Assembly: GCA_903945495.1 (NCBI GenBank)
Contig: CAJAVU010000107.1
Span: 1-64,000 of the forward strand
From: an uncultured Flavobacteriales bacterium
GTDB lineage: Bacteria; Bacteroidota; Bacteroidia; Flavobacteriales_D; Crocinitomicaceae
DNA: 64,000 nt
Direction of reading: 5' to 3'
Shown here: positions 55,652 to 63,777 of the stretch, one piece after another
How the letters are laid out: each line of letters starts with the position of its first letter
Numbering within the stretch: position 1 is the first letter of the stretch
Made by a program: the position numbers and the translations under genes
Notes under the pieces: model-generated
What the model was told of the DNA's origin: nothing
The model's database searches: none
What the model saw: only the letters and a program-made list of their open reading frames with translations

Positions 55652-55677
55652 ATGCCAACTTCAATAGAAGCTGGCAT
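55652..55677 (-). terminator. Rho-independent terminator of hpt-adk
   Basis: An 11-bp stem (ATGCCAGCTTC with GAAGTTGGCAT on the minus strand, one G-U pair) with a 4-base loop is followed by five U (55648-55652). It lies 19 bases after the adk stop. Confidence 0.85.
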
Positions 55678-55696
55678 CATTACTATGTATTAATTA

Positions 55697-56269
55697 TTAG
55701 ATTGCGTCGATTGCACTAAACAAACGCGCAGTGATATCATCAATTGAACCAATTCCATCGATAGACACAAATTTATTTTGCGCTTGATAGAATGATTTTA
55801 CTGGGGCCGTTTCGTTATTGTAAACAGCAATTCGGTTTTTAATAATCTCAGGATTCGCATCATCTGCACGTCCACTTACTTCTGCACGTTTCAACAAACG
55901 TTGCATCAATTCGTTTTCTTCAACTTCCAAAGCCAACATCACACGAATTGTTGTGTTCAATTCACTTAAGAAATTATCCAAAGCAGTTGCTTGTGCATTT
56001 GTTCTTGGGAAACCATCAAAAATAAATCCTTTTGATTCTGGGTGCTTCAACACTTCTGAACGCAACATATTGATGGTAACCTCATCTGGTACCAACTGAC
56101 CTTTATCCATATAGCTCTTCGCCAATGTACCAAGTTCTGTTTCGCCTTTAATGTTCGCTCTAAAAACATCACCTGTTGATAAATGAACTAAACCATATTT
56201 TTCAATCAATCGTTCTGATTGTGTACCTTTCCCTGCTCCCGGAGGTCCGAATAAAACTACATTTAACAT
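55697..56269 (-). CDS. adk: Adenylate kinase
   Basis: This 190-residue kinase interconverts AMP, ADP and ATP. P-loop GPPGAGKGTQSERLIE, the AMP-site block STGDVFRANI, GFIFDGFPRT and the LID arginine region RAEVSGRADD are intact. The LID is the short form without zinc ligands, common in this phylum. It follows hpt after 14 bases in the same transcription unit and is closed by a strong terminator. Confidence 0.97.
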   Translation of the reverse strand: MLNVVLFGPPGAGKGTQSERLIEKYGLVHLSTGDVFRANIKGETELGTLAKSYMDKGQLVPDEVTINMLRSEVLKHPESKGFIFDGFPRTNAQATALDNFLSELNTTIRVMLALEVEENELMQRLLKRAEVSGRADDANPEIIKNRIAVYNNETAPVKSFYQAQNKFVSIDGIGSIDDITARLFSAIDAI

Positions 56270-56283
56270 ACTTCTGCGTGAGG

Positions 56284-56820
56284 TTAATCCTCTTTTAATT
56301 GATAAATTTCACGTAAATTTCTTCCCTTTTCATCGTAATCTAAACCATACCCAACAACAAACTTGTTTGGGATAGACATTCCTACCAATTCTGGGGCTTT
56401 TTTACCTTTAAAAGCATCCGGTTTGTACAACAATGTACATACTTTCACTGAAGCTGGGCTTTCTGCTTTTAAAAGAGTAATTATCTTATCGATCGTAATT
56501 CCTGTATCAACAATATCCTCAAGAATGATCACTTCTTTGTTTTCGATTGAAGCATTCAAACCAATTAATTCATCCACACGTCCTGTTGTTGACATACCAC
56601 CATGGTAGGAACTAACTTTCACAAAAGAAATTTCACACGGAAGTGTAATGGATTTTAAAAGGTCTGCGGCAAACATAAATGCACCATTTAAAATGGCGAT
56701 AAAAATGACTTCTTTGCCTTGGTATTCGTCGTTTATGCGCGCAGCCAACGTTTTGATCTTCTCTTGAAGTTCGTTTTCGCGGATAAACACCTCGAATGAT
56801 TTATCGTTTATTTGAATCAC
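56284..56820 (-). CDS. hpt: Hypoxanthine phosphoribosyltransferase
   Basis: This 178-residue PRTase salvages hypoxanthine (and perhaps guanine) to IMP. The PRPP-binding motif is VIILEDIVDTGITI. The family blocks AILNGAFMFAADLL, the flexible loop VKVSSYHGGMST and the base-recognition region PNKFVVGYGLDYDEKGRNL are present. It is followed by adk in the same unit. A TACCTTTG box lies 21 bases upstream. Confidence 0.95.
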   Translation of the reverse strand: MIQINDKSFEVFIRENELQEKIKTLAARINDEYQGKEVIFIAILNGAFMFAADLLKSITLPCEISFVKVSSYHGGMSTTGRVDELIGLNASIENKEVIILEDIVDTGITIDKIITLLKAESPASVKVCTLLYKPDAFKGKKAPELVGMSIPNKFVVGYGLDYDEKGRNLREIYQLKED

Positions 56821-56841
56821 CTATTCGCTGAATTTGAGATG

Positions 56842-56849
56842 CAAAGGTA
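56842..56849 (-). promoter_or_regulatory. -7 promoter box of hpt-adk
   Basis: TACCTTTG on the minus strand matches TAnnTTTG, 21 bases upstream of the hpt ATG. It is divergent from the purK promoter. Confidence 0.55.
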
Positions 56850-56915
56850 TGATTTTATTAAAAAATCGGTTAAATAATTGTTACTAAACTTATCAACCAC
56901 TCAAAAAAAGCCACT

Positions 56916-56923
56916 TATCTTTG
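56916..56923 (+). promoter_or_regulatory. -7 promoter box of purK, next to the ATG
   Basis: TATCTTTG matches TAnnTTTG and only 4 bases (TTGC) separate it from the ATG at 56928, the same geometry as the tlyA gene. The transcript would begin at or next to the start codon. Confidence 0.5.
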
Positions 56924-56927
56924 TTGC

Positions 56928-58076
56928 ATGCAAAAAATATGGTACGGACATTCATCTCGTCTTGGGATGGTAGGAGGCGGTCAACTTGGCCGAATGTTTA
57001 TTCAAGAAGCAATTAATTTCGATGTACATGTTCATGTGCTCGATCCAGATGCAAATGCGCCTTGTAAACATATTGCACACTCGTTTACTCAAGGTTCATT
57101 GAATGACTATGACACGTTGTACAATTTTGGTTTGGACAAAGATGTTTTAACTGTAGAAATTGAAAATGTCAATATTGAAGCACTTGAAGCGCTCGAAAAA
57201 TTAGGGAAGAGAGTCTTTCCACAACCAAGAGTTTTACGCATTATCAAAGACAAAGGAATTCAAAAAGAATTTTACAAAGACCATAACATACCAACGGCTC
57301 CGTTTCAATTGACTGAAAATTTGGAAGATGTAAAACAATTAGCGGATCAAATCCCCTTCGTTCAAAAAATGAGAACAGGTGGTTATGATGGAAAAGGTGT
57401 CCAAGTAATAAGAACTGTAAGTGATTTTGAAAATGCATTTGAAACGCCAAGTGTAATTGAAGAAATGATTCCATTTGAAAAAGAGATTTCGATTATCGTT
57501 GCACGCAATGAAAATGGAGAAATGGCAGTTTATCCAGCTGTAGAATGTGAATTTAGTGAAGAAGCGAATCTTGTAGAATTCTTATTTGCACCTGCCAACA
57601 TTTCTACGGAAATAGAAAACAAAGCAATTGAACTCGCAAAATCAGTTATTGAAAAATTAGAAATGGTCGGGATTTTGGCTGTTGAATTATTCTTAACGAA
57701 AGATGGTTCTTTATTGGTCAATGAAATCGCTCCACGTCCACACAACAGCGGACACCATACAATCGAATGCAATGTGACATCACAGTTCGAACAGCACATG
57801 CGCTCTGTATTGAATTTACCATTGGGATCAACTGAAATACTTCAAGCTGGAGCAATGATCAACCTATTGGGTGAAAAAGGCTATGAAGGCGATGTTTACT
57901 ATGAAGGTTTAGAGAAATTCATTGGAAAACCAGGTGTTCATCCGCATATTTACGGAAAAGCACAAACGAAATCATTCCGAAAAATGGGCCATGTTACGAT
58001 TGCAGGCAAAGACTTAGAGAAGGTAAAAACGCTTGCATTGGAGGTAAAAAATGGAATTCGCGTGCTCTCAAAGTAA
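56928..58076 (+). CDS. purK: N5-carboxyaminoimidazole ribonucleotide synthase
   Basis: This 382-residue ATP-grasp enzyme makes N5-CAIR from AIR, bicarbonate and ATP in purine synthesis. The N-terminus GMVGGGQLGRMFIQEA, ATP-grasp residues in VQKMRTGGYDGKGVQ, and the C-terminal NEIAPRPHNSGHHTIE block are characteristic. purE is not next to it. The purine salvage gene hpt is divergent from it across a 107-base gap holding both promoters. Confidence 0.95.
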   Translation: MQKIWYGHSSRLGMVGGGQLGRMFIQEAINFDVHVHVLDPDANAPCKHIAHSFTQGSLNDYDTLYNFGLDKDVLTVEIENVNIEALEALEKLGKRVFPQPRVLRIIKDKGIQKEFYKDHNIPTAPFQLTENLEDVKQLADQIPFVQKMRTGGYDGKGVQVIRTVSDFENAFETPSVIEEMIPFEKEISIIVARNENGEMAVYPAVECEFSEEANLVEFLFAPANISTEIENKAIELAKSVIEKLEMVGILAVELFLTKDGSLLVNEIAPRPHNSGHHTIECNVTSQFEQHMRSVLNLPLGSTEILQAGAMINLLGEKGYEGDVYYEGLEKFIGKPGVHPHIYGKAQTKSFRKMGHVTIAGKDLEKVKTLALEVKNGIRVLSK

Positions 58077-58175
58077 GTTTATTGACCTAATTATAGAAAA
58101 ATAACATACGAAAACCCCTTATTTTAAAAGGAAATTGAAAATATTAAGCATTTTGTTTAATCTTTTTCTTGTTTC

Positions 58176-58220
58176 GTTAAACAATTTTTGTTTAACTTTG
58201 GACTATTGATTGTTAAACAA
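58176..58220 (+). promoter_or_regulatory. Repeated GTTAAACAA operator-like sites
   Basis: GTTAAACAA (58176-58184) and its exact complement TTGTTTAAC (58188-58196) form an inverted repeat with a 3-base gap. GTTAAACAA recurs at 58212-58220, and a shorter TTGTTTAA lies at 58153-58160. They overlap the sigma-factor promoter's -7 box and likely start site, as a repressor or activator site would. The bound protein is unknown; a MerR-type light regulator is only a guess from carotenoid operons elsewhere. Confidence 0.5.
58193..58200 (+). promoter_or_regulatory. -7 promoter box of the carotenoid-photolyase operon
   Basis: TAACTTTG matches TAnnTTTG, with TTG at 58169-58171 as a -33 element and a 21-base spacer, the best-formed promoter seen in this window. 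It lies 32 bases before the ATG at 58233 and is overlapped by the GTTAAACAA sites. Confidence 0.6.
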
Positions 58221-58232
58221 AATATACTATTT

Positions 58233-58745
58233 ATGTCCACGATTGAATTTAATGAAGCGTTAATAGGGTTAGAGAATAACCTTCACGCTTTTGCTATGAG
58301 CTTTACTCGAAACAATGACGATGCGAAGGATTTAACACAAGAAACAATGCTAAAGGCAATCACTTATCGTAATTATTACACACCTCAAACGAATTTTAAG
58401 GCTTGGGTTTTTACGATTATGAGAAACATCTTCATCAATCAGTACCGAAGAAAAGTTAAAAGAGGAACTATCTTTGACAATTCGGAAGATTTAAAATTGC
58501 TTGTTAATACAAAAGACAATTCATTCTCTCCTATGAACATTATAATAGAAAAGGAAATTGACAAACAAATTAACAAACTTGAGAAGGATTATAAAGAACC
58601 CTTTGAGCTACATTTTCAAGGTTTTAAGTACAAAGAAATCGCTGATCAATTAGAAATCCCTATTGGCACAGTAAAAAGTCGTATCTTCATTGCGCGCAAG
58701 AAACTAATGAACTTCTTGCCGGATTACAATTATACAATGAACTAA
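58233..58745 (+). CDS. ECF-type RNA polymerase sigma factor
   Basis: This 170-residue sigma-70-family protein has region 2 (HAFAMSFTRNNDDAKDLTQETMLKA, then FKAWVFTIMRNIFINQYRR) and region 4 (DYKEPFELHFQGFKYKEIADQ, IGTVKSRIFIARKKL). I use the ATG at 58233, since an earlier in-frame ATG at 58188 lies inside the promoter. It is the first gene of the carotenoid operon, and its TAA shares one base with the next gene's ATG. No anti-sigma factor gene is near. It may drive this operon or other stress genes; that is inference. Confidence 0.92.
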   Translation: MSTIEFNEALIGLENNLHAFAMSFTRNNDDAKDLTQETMLKAITYRNYYTPQTNFKAWVFTIMRNIFINQYRRKVKRGTIFDNSEDLKLLVNTKDNSFSPMNIIIEKEIDKQINKLEKDYKEPFELHFQGFKYKEIADQLEIPIGTVKSRIFIARKKLMNFLPDYNYTMN

Positions 58746-60232
58746 TGTCAAAAAAAGTAACAATTATCGGTGCAGGAATATCTAGTTTATCGACTGCAGC
58801 CTTTCTTGGGAAAGCAGGATATGATGTAACAATACTAGAAAAAAATTCTAGTATTGGAGGAAGAGCACGCCAGTTTGAAGTAGATGGTTTTATATTTGAT
58901 ATGGGACCTAGCTGGTATTGGATGCCCGATGTTTTCGAAGCATTTTACAATAAATTCAACTATACGACATCCGATTTTTACGACCTAAAACGATTGGATC
59001 CATCATACGCCGTATTTTGGCAAGATGGAGACAAAACAAATATCCCAGCCGATGAGAAAAAACTCATTGCTTGGTTCGAAGAAATGGAGCCTGGGAGTGG
59101 TGAACATCTAAAAACATTCTTAAAAGAAGCGAAATATAAATACGAAGTTGGAATGAAGGATTTGGTGCATAAACCGAGTCTCAAACTAACTGAATTTGCA
59201 GATATGCGTATTTTAAAAGGATTAGTAAAATTAAATTTGCTTTCTTCTTTCTCAAAATACATTCGCAAGCATTTCAAAAATGAAAAAATTCTTTCTTTAT
59301 TAGAATTTCCAATACTTTTCCTTGGAGCCATGCCGAAGGACACACCTGCTTTGTATTCATTGATGAATTATGCAGACATTTCACTAGGTACGTGGTATCC
59401 AATGGGAGGAATGTTTAAGTTTATCGAAGCTTTTGAGCGCATTGCACTAGAAAACGGAGTTAAAATTCTCGTTAATCAAGAAGTTACTTCGATAAAATCT
59501 GAAAATGGAAAAGTGACACATGTTGTTACAAAAACGGATGAATTTGAAACAGATATATTAGTTTCTGGAGCAGATTATCAACATACAGACGATAAAATTC
59601 TTGCCGAAAAAGCAAATTACAATGAAAAATACTGGGATTCAAGAACGATGGCGCCATCTTGCTTGTTGTTCTATTTAGGAGTTGATAAAAAAATCGAAGG
59701 TTTAGAACATCACAACCTGTTTTTTGATGAGCCATTTGAGCAACATGCGAAAGAAATCTATAAAGATCCATCTTGGCCATCTGCTCCATTGTTTTATGCA
59801 AGTGCTCCGTCCAAAACAGATCCTAGCGTCGCACCAGAAGGAAAAGAAAACTTGTTTTTATTAATTCCGATTGCACCAAATTTGCAAGATGATGAAGAAA
59901 CAAGAGAGAAATACTTCGATATTTTAATGAATCGATTAGAAGCCCGCACTGGTCAATCGATTAAACAGCATGTGATTTATAAAAAAAGCTATTGTATTGC
60001 CGATTTTAAAAATGACTATCATGCCTTCAAGGGGAATGCTTATGGATTAGCAAATACACTGCGTCAAACAGCAATATTAAAACCTTCCCTAAAAAATAAA
60101 AAACTTCAGAATATGTATTATACCGGACAATTAACTGTTCCTGGTCCTGGAGTTCCACCAGCAATTATTTCTGGAGAAGTAGTTGCGAAAGAAATTATAA
60201 AAGATTTCAAATTAGAACTAGCGAATCATTAA
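58745..60232 (+). CDS. crtI: Phytoene desaturase
   Basis: This 495-residue FAD enzyme desaturates phytoene, usually to lycopene. The N-terminal dinucleotide-binding motif is VTIIGAGISSLSTAAFLGKAG and the substrate-side block is GPSWYWMPDVFEAF. The C-terminal CrtI signature is present as MYYTGQLTVPGPGVPPAIISGEVVA. Length and motifs fit CrtI; CrtN-type or other carotenoid oxidases are related. The ATG overlaps the sigma factor's stop. The next gene, crtB, supplies its substrate. Confidence 0.94.
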   Translation: MSKKVTIIGAGISSLSTAAFLGKAGYDVTILEKNSSIGGRARQFEVDGFIFDMGPSWYWMPDVFEAFYNKFNYTTSDFYDLKRLDPSYAVFWQDGDKTNIPADEKKLIAWFEEMEPGSGEHLKTFLKEAKYKYEVGMKDLVHKPSLKLTEFADMRILKGLVKLNLLSSFSKYIRKHFKNEKILSLLEFPILFLGAMPKDTPALYSLMNYADISLGTWYPMGGMFKFIEAFERIALENGVKILVNQEVTSIKSENGKVTHVVTKTDEFETDILVSGADYQHTDDKILAEKANYNEKYWDSRTMAPSCLLFYLGVDKKIEGLEHHNLFFDEPFEQHAKEIYKDPSWPSAPLFYASAPSKTDPSVAPEGKENLFLLIPIAPNLQDDEETREKYFDILMNRLEARTGQSIKQHVIYKKSYCIADFKNDYHAFKGNAYGLANTLRQTAILKPSLKNKKLQNMYYTGQLTVPGPGVPPAIISGEVVAKEIIKDFKLELANH

Positions 60233-60247
60233 CTCACTATTACACCA

Positions 60248-61084
60248 ATGAAAATATTATTTGATAACGTATCCCACGAAATGAGTGAGCTAACTACAAG
60301 AAGGTATAGCACATCATTTTCACTAGGTATATCTTTCCTTGATAAGGAGTTACACAAGCCAATCTACGCGATTTACGGTTTTGTCCGTTTTGCAGATGAA
60401 ATTGTGGATTCATTCCATGGTTTCGATAAAGAAGCTCTTTTATTAGACTTTAAGGAGCAAACATATCGCGCAATTGATCAAGGAATTTCGTTAAACCCAA
60501 TTCTTAACAGTTTTCAATGGGCTGTCAATAAATATAAAATTCCATCTGTTCTGATTGACACGTTCCTAAACAGTATGGAAATGGATTTAGAAAAGAATGC
60601 GTATGACAAAGCAAAATACGAACAATATATTCTTGGTTCAGCAGAAGTAGTTGGATTGATGTGCCTGAAAATTTTCGTTGAAGGTGACGAAACAGAATAC
60701 GAAAAATTGAAACCGTATGCCATGAAACTGGGTTCTGCTTTTCAAAAAATAAATTTCCTTCGCGACTTAAAGGCTGATTATCAAGAATTGGGAAGAACGT
60801 ATTTCCCGGGAATTGATTTGAATGAATTCAATGCTACTGTTAAAAAAGAAATTGAAGCAGATATCGAAATCGATTTCCAATTAGGTTTTGAAGGAATCAA
60901 ACAATTGCCAAAAAAAGCGCGATTCGGAGTATACATGGCATATATTTATTACTACAAATTATTCAAGAAAATCAAAACGGTACCTGCTCATACGATTTTG
61001 AATGAGCGCATTCGTATTCCAAATAATAAAAAATACCGCTTGTTTTTGACGTCCTATCTTAGACATAATTTAAACTTGATTTGA
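60248..61084 (+). CDS. crtB: Phytoene synthase
   Basis: This 278-residue trans-isoprenyl diphosphate synthase joins two geranylgeranyl diphosphates into phytoene. The first Asp-rich motif is FADEIVDSF (DEIVD) and the second is FLRDLKADYQELGRTYFPG (DLKAD). The N-terminal TTRRYSTSFSLGISFL is typical. Squalene synthase-like enzymes are related, but the pairing with crtI favours phytoene. The following idi gene supplies isoprenoid units. Confidence 0.93.
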   Translation: MKILFDNVSHEMSELTTRRYSTSFSLGISFLDKELHKPIYAIYGFVRFADEIVDSFHGFDKEALLLDFKEQTYRAIDQGISLNPILNSFQWAVNKYKIPSVLIDTFLNSMEMDLEKNAYDKAKYEQYILGSAEVVGLMCLKIFVEGDETEYEKLKPYAMKLGSAFQKINFLRDLKADYQELGRTYFPGIDLNEFNATVKKEIEADIEIDFQLGFEGIKQLPKKARFGVYMAYIYYYKLFKKIKTVPAHTILNERIRIPNNKKYRLFLTSYLRHNLNLI

Positions 61085-61098
61085 TAGAACAGAGCAGT

Positions 61099-61644
61099 AT
61101 GGAAGTAATTCTGGTGAATGTAAATGACGATGTCATTGGTACAATGGAGAAATTGGAAGCCCACGAAAAAGGACTTCTCCACCGTGCGTTCTCTATTTTT
61201 GTATTTAATTCAAACAATGAATTACTTATACACCAACGTGCTTTCGGAAAATATCATTCAGAAGGGTTATGGACCAACACGTGTTGTTCGCATCCATCTC
61301 CTGGAGAAACTGTAATTGAAGCAGCTCATCGTCGCATACAAGAAGAAATGGGTTTCGACTGTGAAATGCACAACGCCTTCCACTTTGTTTATCACGCAGA
61401 ACTTGATAACAATTTAATTGAATACGAATTGGATCATGTTGTTATTGGGCATAGCGAACAAAATCCCGAATTAAATCCAGATGAGGCGATTGATTTCAAA
61501 TGGGTTAATTTAACAGATTTACTCAAAGACATACAGACAAACCCAGAACAGTATACATTTTGGTTCAAAACTATCCTACAAAAACATTTTGACCAATTAA
61601 CAGAACACATGACATATGAAAGTTTGCAGAAGAACCACATTTAA
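61099..61644 (+). CDS. idi: Isopentenyl-diphosphate delta-isomerase, type I
   Basis: This 181-residue Nudix-fold isomerase interconverts IPP and DMAPP, priming isoprenoid synthesis. The catalytic Cys block is NTCCSHPSPGE and the Nudix-related RIQEEMGFDCEM carries the catalytic Glu. I take the ATG at 61099 (MEVILVNVNDD), where type I enzymes usually start; a TTG at 61081, overlapping the crtB stop, would add 6 residues. Its last 29 coding bases overlap the next gene in another frame. Confidence 0.95.
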   Translation: MEVILVNVNDDVIGTMEKLEAHEKGLLHRAFSIFVFNSNNELLIHQRAFGKYHSEGLWTNTCCSHPSPGETVIEAAHRRIQEEMGFDCEMHNAFHFVYHAELDNNLIEYELDHVVIGHSEQNPELNPDEAIDFKWVNLTDLLKDIQTNPEQYTFWFKTILQKHFDQLTEHMTYESLQKNHI

Positions 61645-62020
61645 TGCCGCCCACCGATTATTCAACCCTGAATGGTCAGACGAAAAAAACAGAGAAGTAT
61701 TTGGTAAATGTTCCAACCCAAATTATCATGGACACAATTATGTCTTAGAAACTTGGGTAGAAGGTGATGTTAATCCAGAAACAGGATATGTGGTTGATTT
61801 GAAAGTACTGAAAGAAATCATCAATAACGAAATTTCTGAGCGTTTTGATCACCGTAATTTGAATTTAGACTGCCCTGAATTTGCCAATTTAAAACCTTCA
61901 GCAGAAAATATTTCCATTGTTATTTATAACATTCTTCGACCATTCATTGACGAAAAATGTGGCTTAACCATTCGCTTGTGGGAAACCGAAAACAATGTAG
62001 TTGAATACAACGGTAAATGA
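61616..62020 (+). CDS. QueD/PTPS homologue in the carotenoid-photolyase operon
   Basis: This 134-residue pterin synthase is a paralogue of the queD at 25540. It keeps the zinc histidines (FNAAHRLF, YHGHNY), the catalytic Cys in GKCSNPNYHGH, the FDHRNLNLD motif and WETENNVVEY. It starts inside the end of idi (29-base overlap) and ends overlapping the photolyase start by 4 bases. It is thus coupled to photolyase translation. A role in making a pterin or related chromophore or cofactor for light use is possible; conversion in queuosine synthesis is the default family role. Confidence 0.9.
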   Translation: MKVCRRTTFNAAHRLFNPEWSDEKNREVFGKCSNPNYHGHNYVLETWVEGDVNPETGYVVDLKVLKEIINNEISERFDHRNLNLDCPEFANLKPSAENISIVIYNILRPFIDEKCGLTIRLWETENNVVEYNGK

Positions 62021-63309
62021 CAAGTATATTCTGGCATCGACGAGATTTACGCTTGCACGACAACGCGGGTTTATTCAAGGCTTTAAAATCAGGAGATAAA
62101 ATTCAACCAATCTTCATTTTTGACAGTACAATCCTTTCTCGCTTAAATGTTTCTGATCAACGTGTTTTATTCATCTATCAGGAAATAAAAAAACTGAAAG
62201 AAAAATATGCCGAATACGGAAGCGATTTAAAGGTATTTCATGGAAATCCTGTTGAACTAATACCGTTGATTGCCCATAATCTCAAGGCGAATGCAGTTTA
62301 CACAAATCGTGATTATGAGCCGTATGCACTAAAACGAGATAAAACCTTATTCGAACTACTTAAAACACAAAATTGCGAGTTAATCGGAGCAAAAGACCAC
62401 GTGATTTTTGAGAAAAATGAAGTTCTCAAAGCTGATGGACTTCCCTACACTATTTTCACACCTTATTCACGGAAATGGAAAGAACTTTTGAATTTTTTCT
62501 ACCTGAAAAGTTATCCAGTAGAAAAGCACTTTGGAAATTTAATACATTCTCCCTCAGAGCCACTGATGTCATTAGAAAACATAGGCTTCAACTCACGTCA
62601 ATTCGTGGAATTCCCAACAATTGAAATTCCACTGTCTAGAATAGAGATATACAATACAACGCGTGACATTCCTTCAATTTTAGGCACGAGTCGACTAAGT
62701 TTACATCTTCGTTTTGGAACGATTAGTATCCGAGAATTAGCTCGTGTCGCTCAAGCAAAAAATGAAACGTATTTAAACGAGCTCATTTGGCGTGATTTCT
62801 ATCAAATGATTATTTTTCATTTCCCGCATTCTGCAACTGATTCGTTCAAAAAGCAATACGATCGCATTCAATGGGAACGAAATGAAAACCATTTCATTGC
62901 TTGGTGTGAAGGTAAAACAGGTTATCCATTAGTTGATGCTGGTATGCGTGAATTAAACGCTACTGGATTTATGCACAACCGAGTTCGTATGGTTGTTGCA
63001 AGTTTTCTGACAAAGCACTTACTATTAGATTGGCGTTTAGGAGAAGCTTATTTCGCTGAAAAATTATTGGATTTCGAATTAGCGAGTAATACAGGAGGTT
63101 GGCAATGGGCTGCTGGTTGCGGATGTGATGCTGCACCTTATTTTAGAGTGTTTAATCCAACTAGTCAGCAAGAAAAATTCGACAAAGACTTCAAGTACAT
63201 AAAAAAATGGGTTCCAGAATACGGAACGTCTGAGTATCCAAATCCAATTATCGATCATAAATTTGCACGTGAACGTGTTTTAGCGCGTTACAAAGAAGCA
63301 TTAACTTAA
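62017..63309 (+). CDS. phrB: Deoxyribodipyrimidine photolyase/cryptochrome
   Basis: This 430-residue photolyase repairs cyclobutane pyrimidine dimers with light. The N-terminal antenna-binding Rossmann domain starts TSIFWHRRDLRLHDNAGLF. The C-terminal FAD domain has the signature NRVRMVVASFLTKHLLLDWR, WRDFYQMIIFHFP and NTGGWQWAAGCGCDAAPYFR with tryptophans of the electron-transfer chain. It resembles class I CPD photolyase more than cryptochrome, but the antenna chromophore cannot be read. It is the end of the sigma-crtI-crtB-idi-queD unit. Confidence 0.95.
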   Translation: MTSIFWHRRDLRLHDNAGLFKALKSGDKIQPIFIFDSTILSRLNVSDQRVLFIYQEIKKLKEKYAEYGSDLKVFHGNPVELIPLIAHNLKANAVYTNRDYEPYALKRDKTLFELLKTQNCELIGAKDHVIFEKNEVLKADGLPYTIFTPYSRKWKELLNFFYLKSYPVEKHFGNLIHSPSEPLMSLENIGFNSRQFVEFPTIEIPLSRIEIYNTTRDIPSILGTSRLSLHLRFGTISIRELARVAQAKNETYLNELIWRDFYQMIIFHFPHSATDSFKKQYDRIQWERNENHFIAWCEGKTGYPLVDAGMRELNATGFMHNRVRMVVASFLTKHLLLDWRLGEAYFAEKLLDFELASNTGGWQWAAGCGCDAAPYFRVFNPTSQQEKFDKDFKYIKKWVPEYGTSEYPNPIIDHKFARERVLARYKEALT

Positions 63310-63320
63310 ACAAAATTACC

Positions 63321-63776
63321 ATGGCTTTACAAATCGGCGACAACTGTCCATCATTCAAACTAGCAAATCAATTCGGTGAATTAATCGATAGCTCAAACTT
63401 AATCGGTACAAAAAACTTGGTCATCTATTTTTACCCGAAAGATGACACTCCTGGTTGCACAAAAGAAGCATGTTCTTTCAGAGATTCATATGAAGAGTTC
63501 AAAGATTTGGGTTGTGAAGTTTTGGGTATCTCTTCCGACTCTGTTGAAGACCACAAGAAGTTTGCAGAAAAATATAGATTAAGTTTCAACTTACTTGCCG
63601 ATACTTCAAAGGAATTACGCAAAGCATTTGGAGTTCCTGGAAATCTATTTGGATTAATTCCAGGACGAGTAACCTACATTATCGATTTAAAAGGAAAAAT
63701 TCGTGGTGTTTACAATTCACAAACGAACCCGCTTGGTCACATTGAACAAGCATTAGCGTTAGTGAAAAAGTTATAA
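63321..63776 (+). CDS. bcp: Thioredoxin-dependent thiol peroxidase, BCP type
   Basis: This 151-residue peroxiredoxin reduces hydroperoxides. The peroxidatic Cys and the likely resolving Cys five residues later are in PKDDTPGCTKEACSFRD, the pattern of BCP/PrxQ enzymes with an intramolecular disulfide. It starts 11 bases after the photolyase gene, so it may belong to the same light/oxidative-stress unit. It converges with the edge-cut SRPBCC gene, whose stop lies one base past its own. Confidence 0.95.
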   Translation: MALQIGDNCPSFKLANQFGELIDSSNLIGTKNLVIYFYPKDDTPGCTKEACSFRDSYEEFKDLGCEVLGISSDSVEDHKKFAEKYRLSFNLLADTSKELRKAFGVPGNLFGLIPGRVTYIIDLKGKIRGVYNSQTNPLGHIEQALALVKKL

Positions 63777-63777
63777 A

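Noticed and set aside
58100-58140. Possible terminator after purK
   Set aside because: The CCTT/AAGG stem is too short and has no T-tail.
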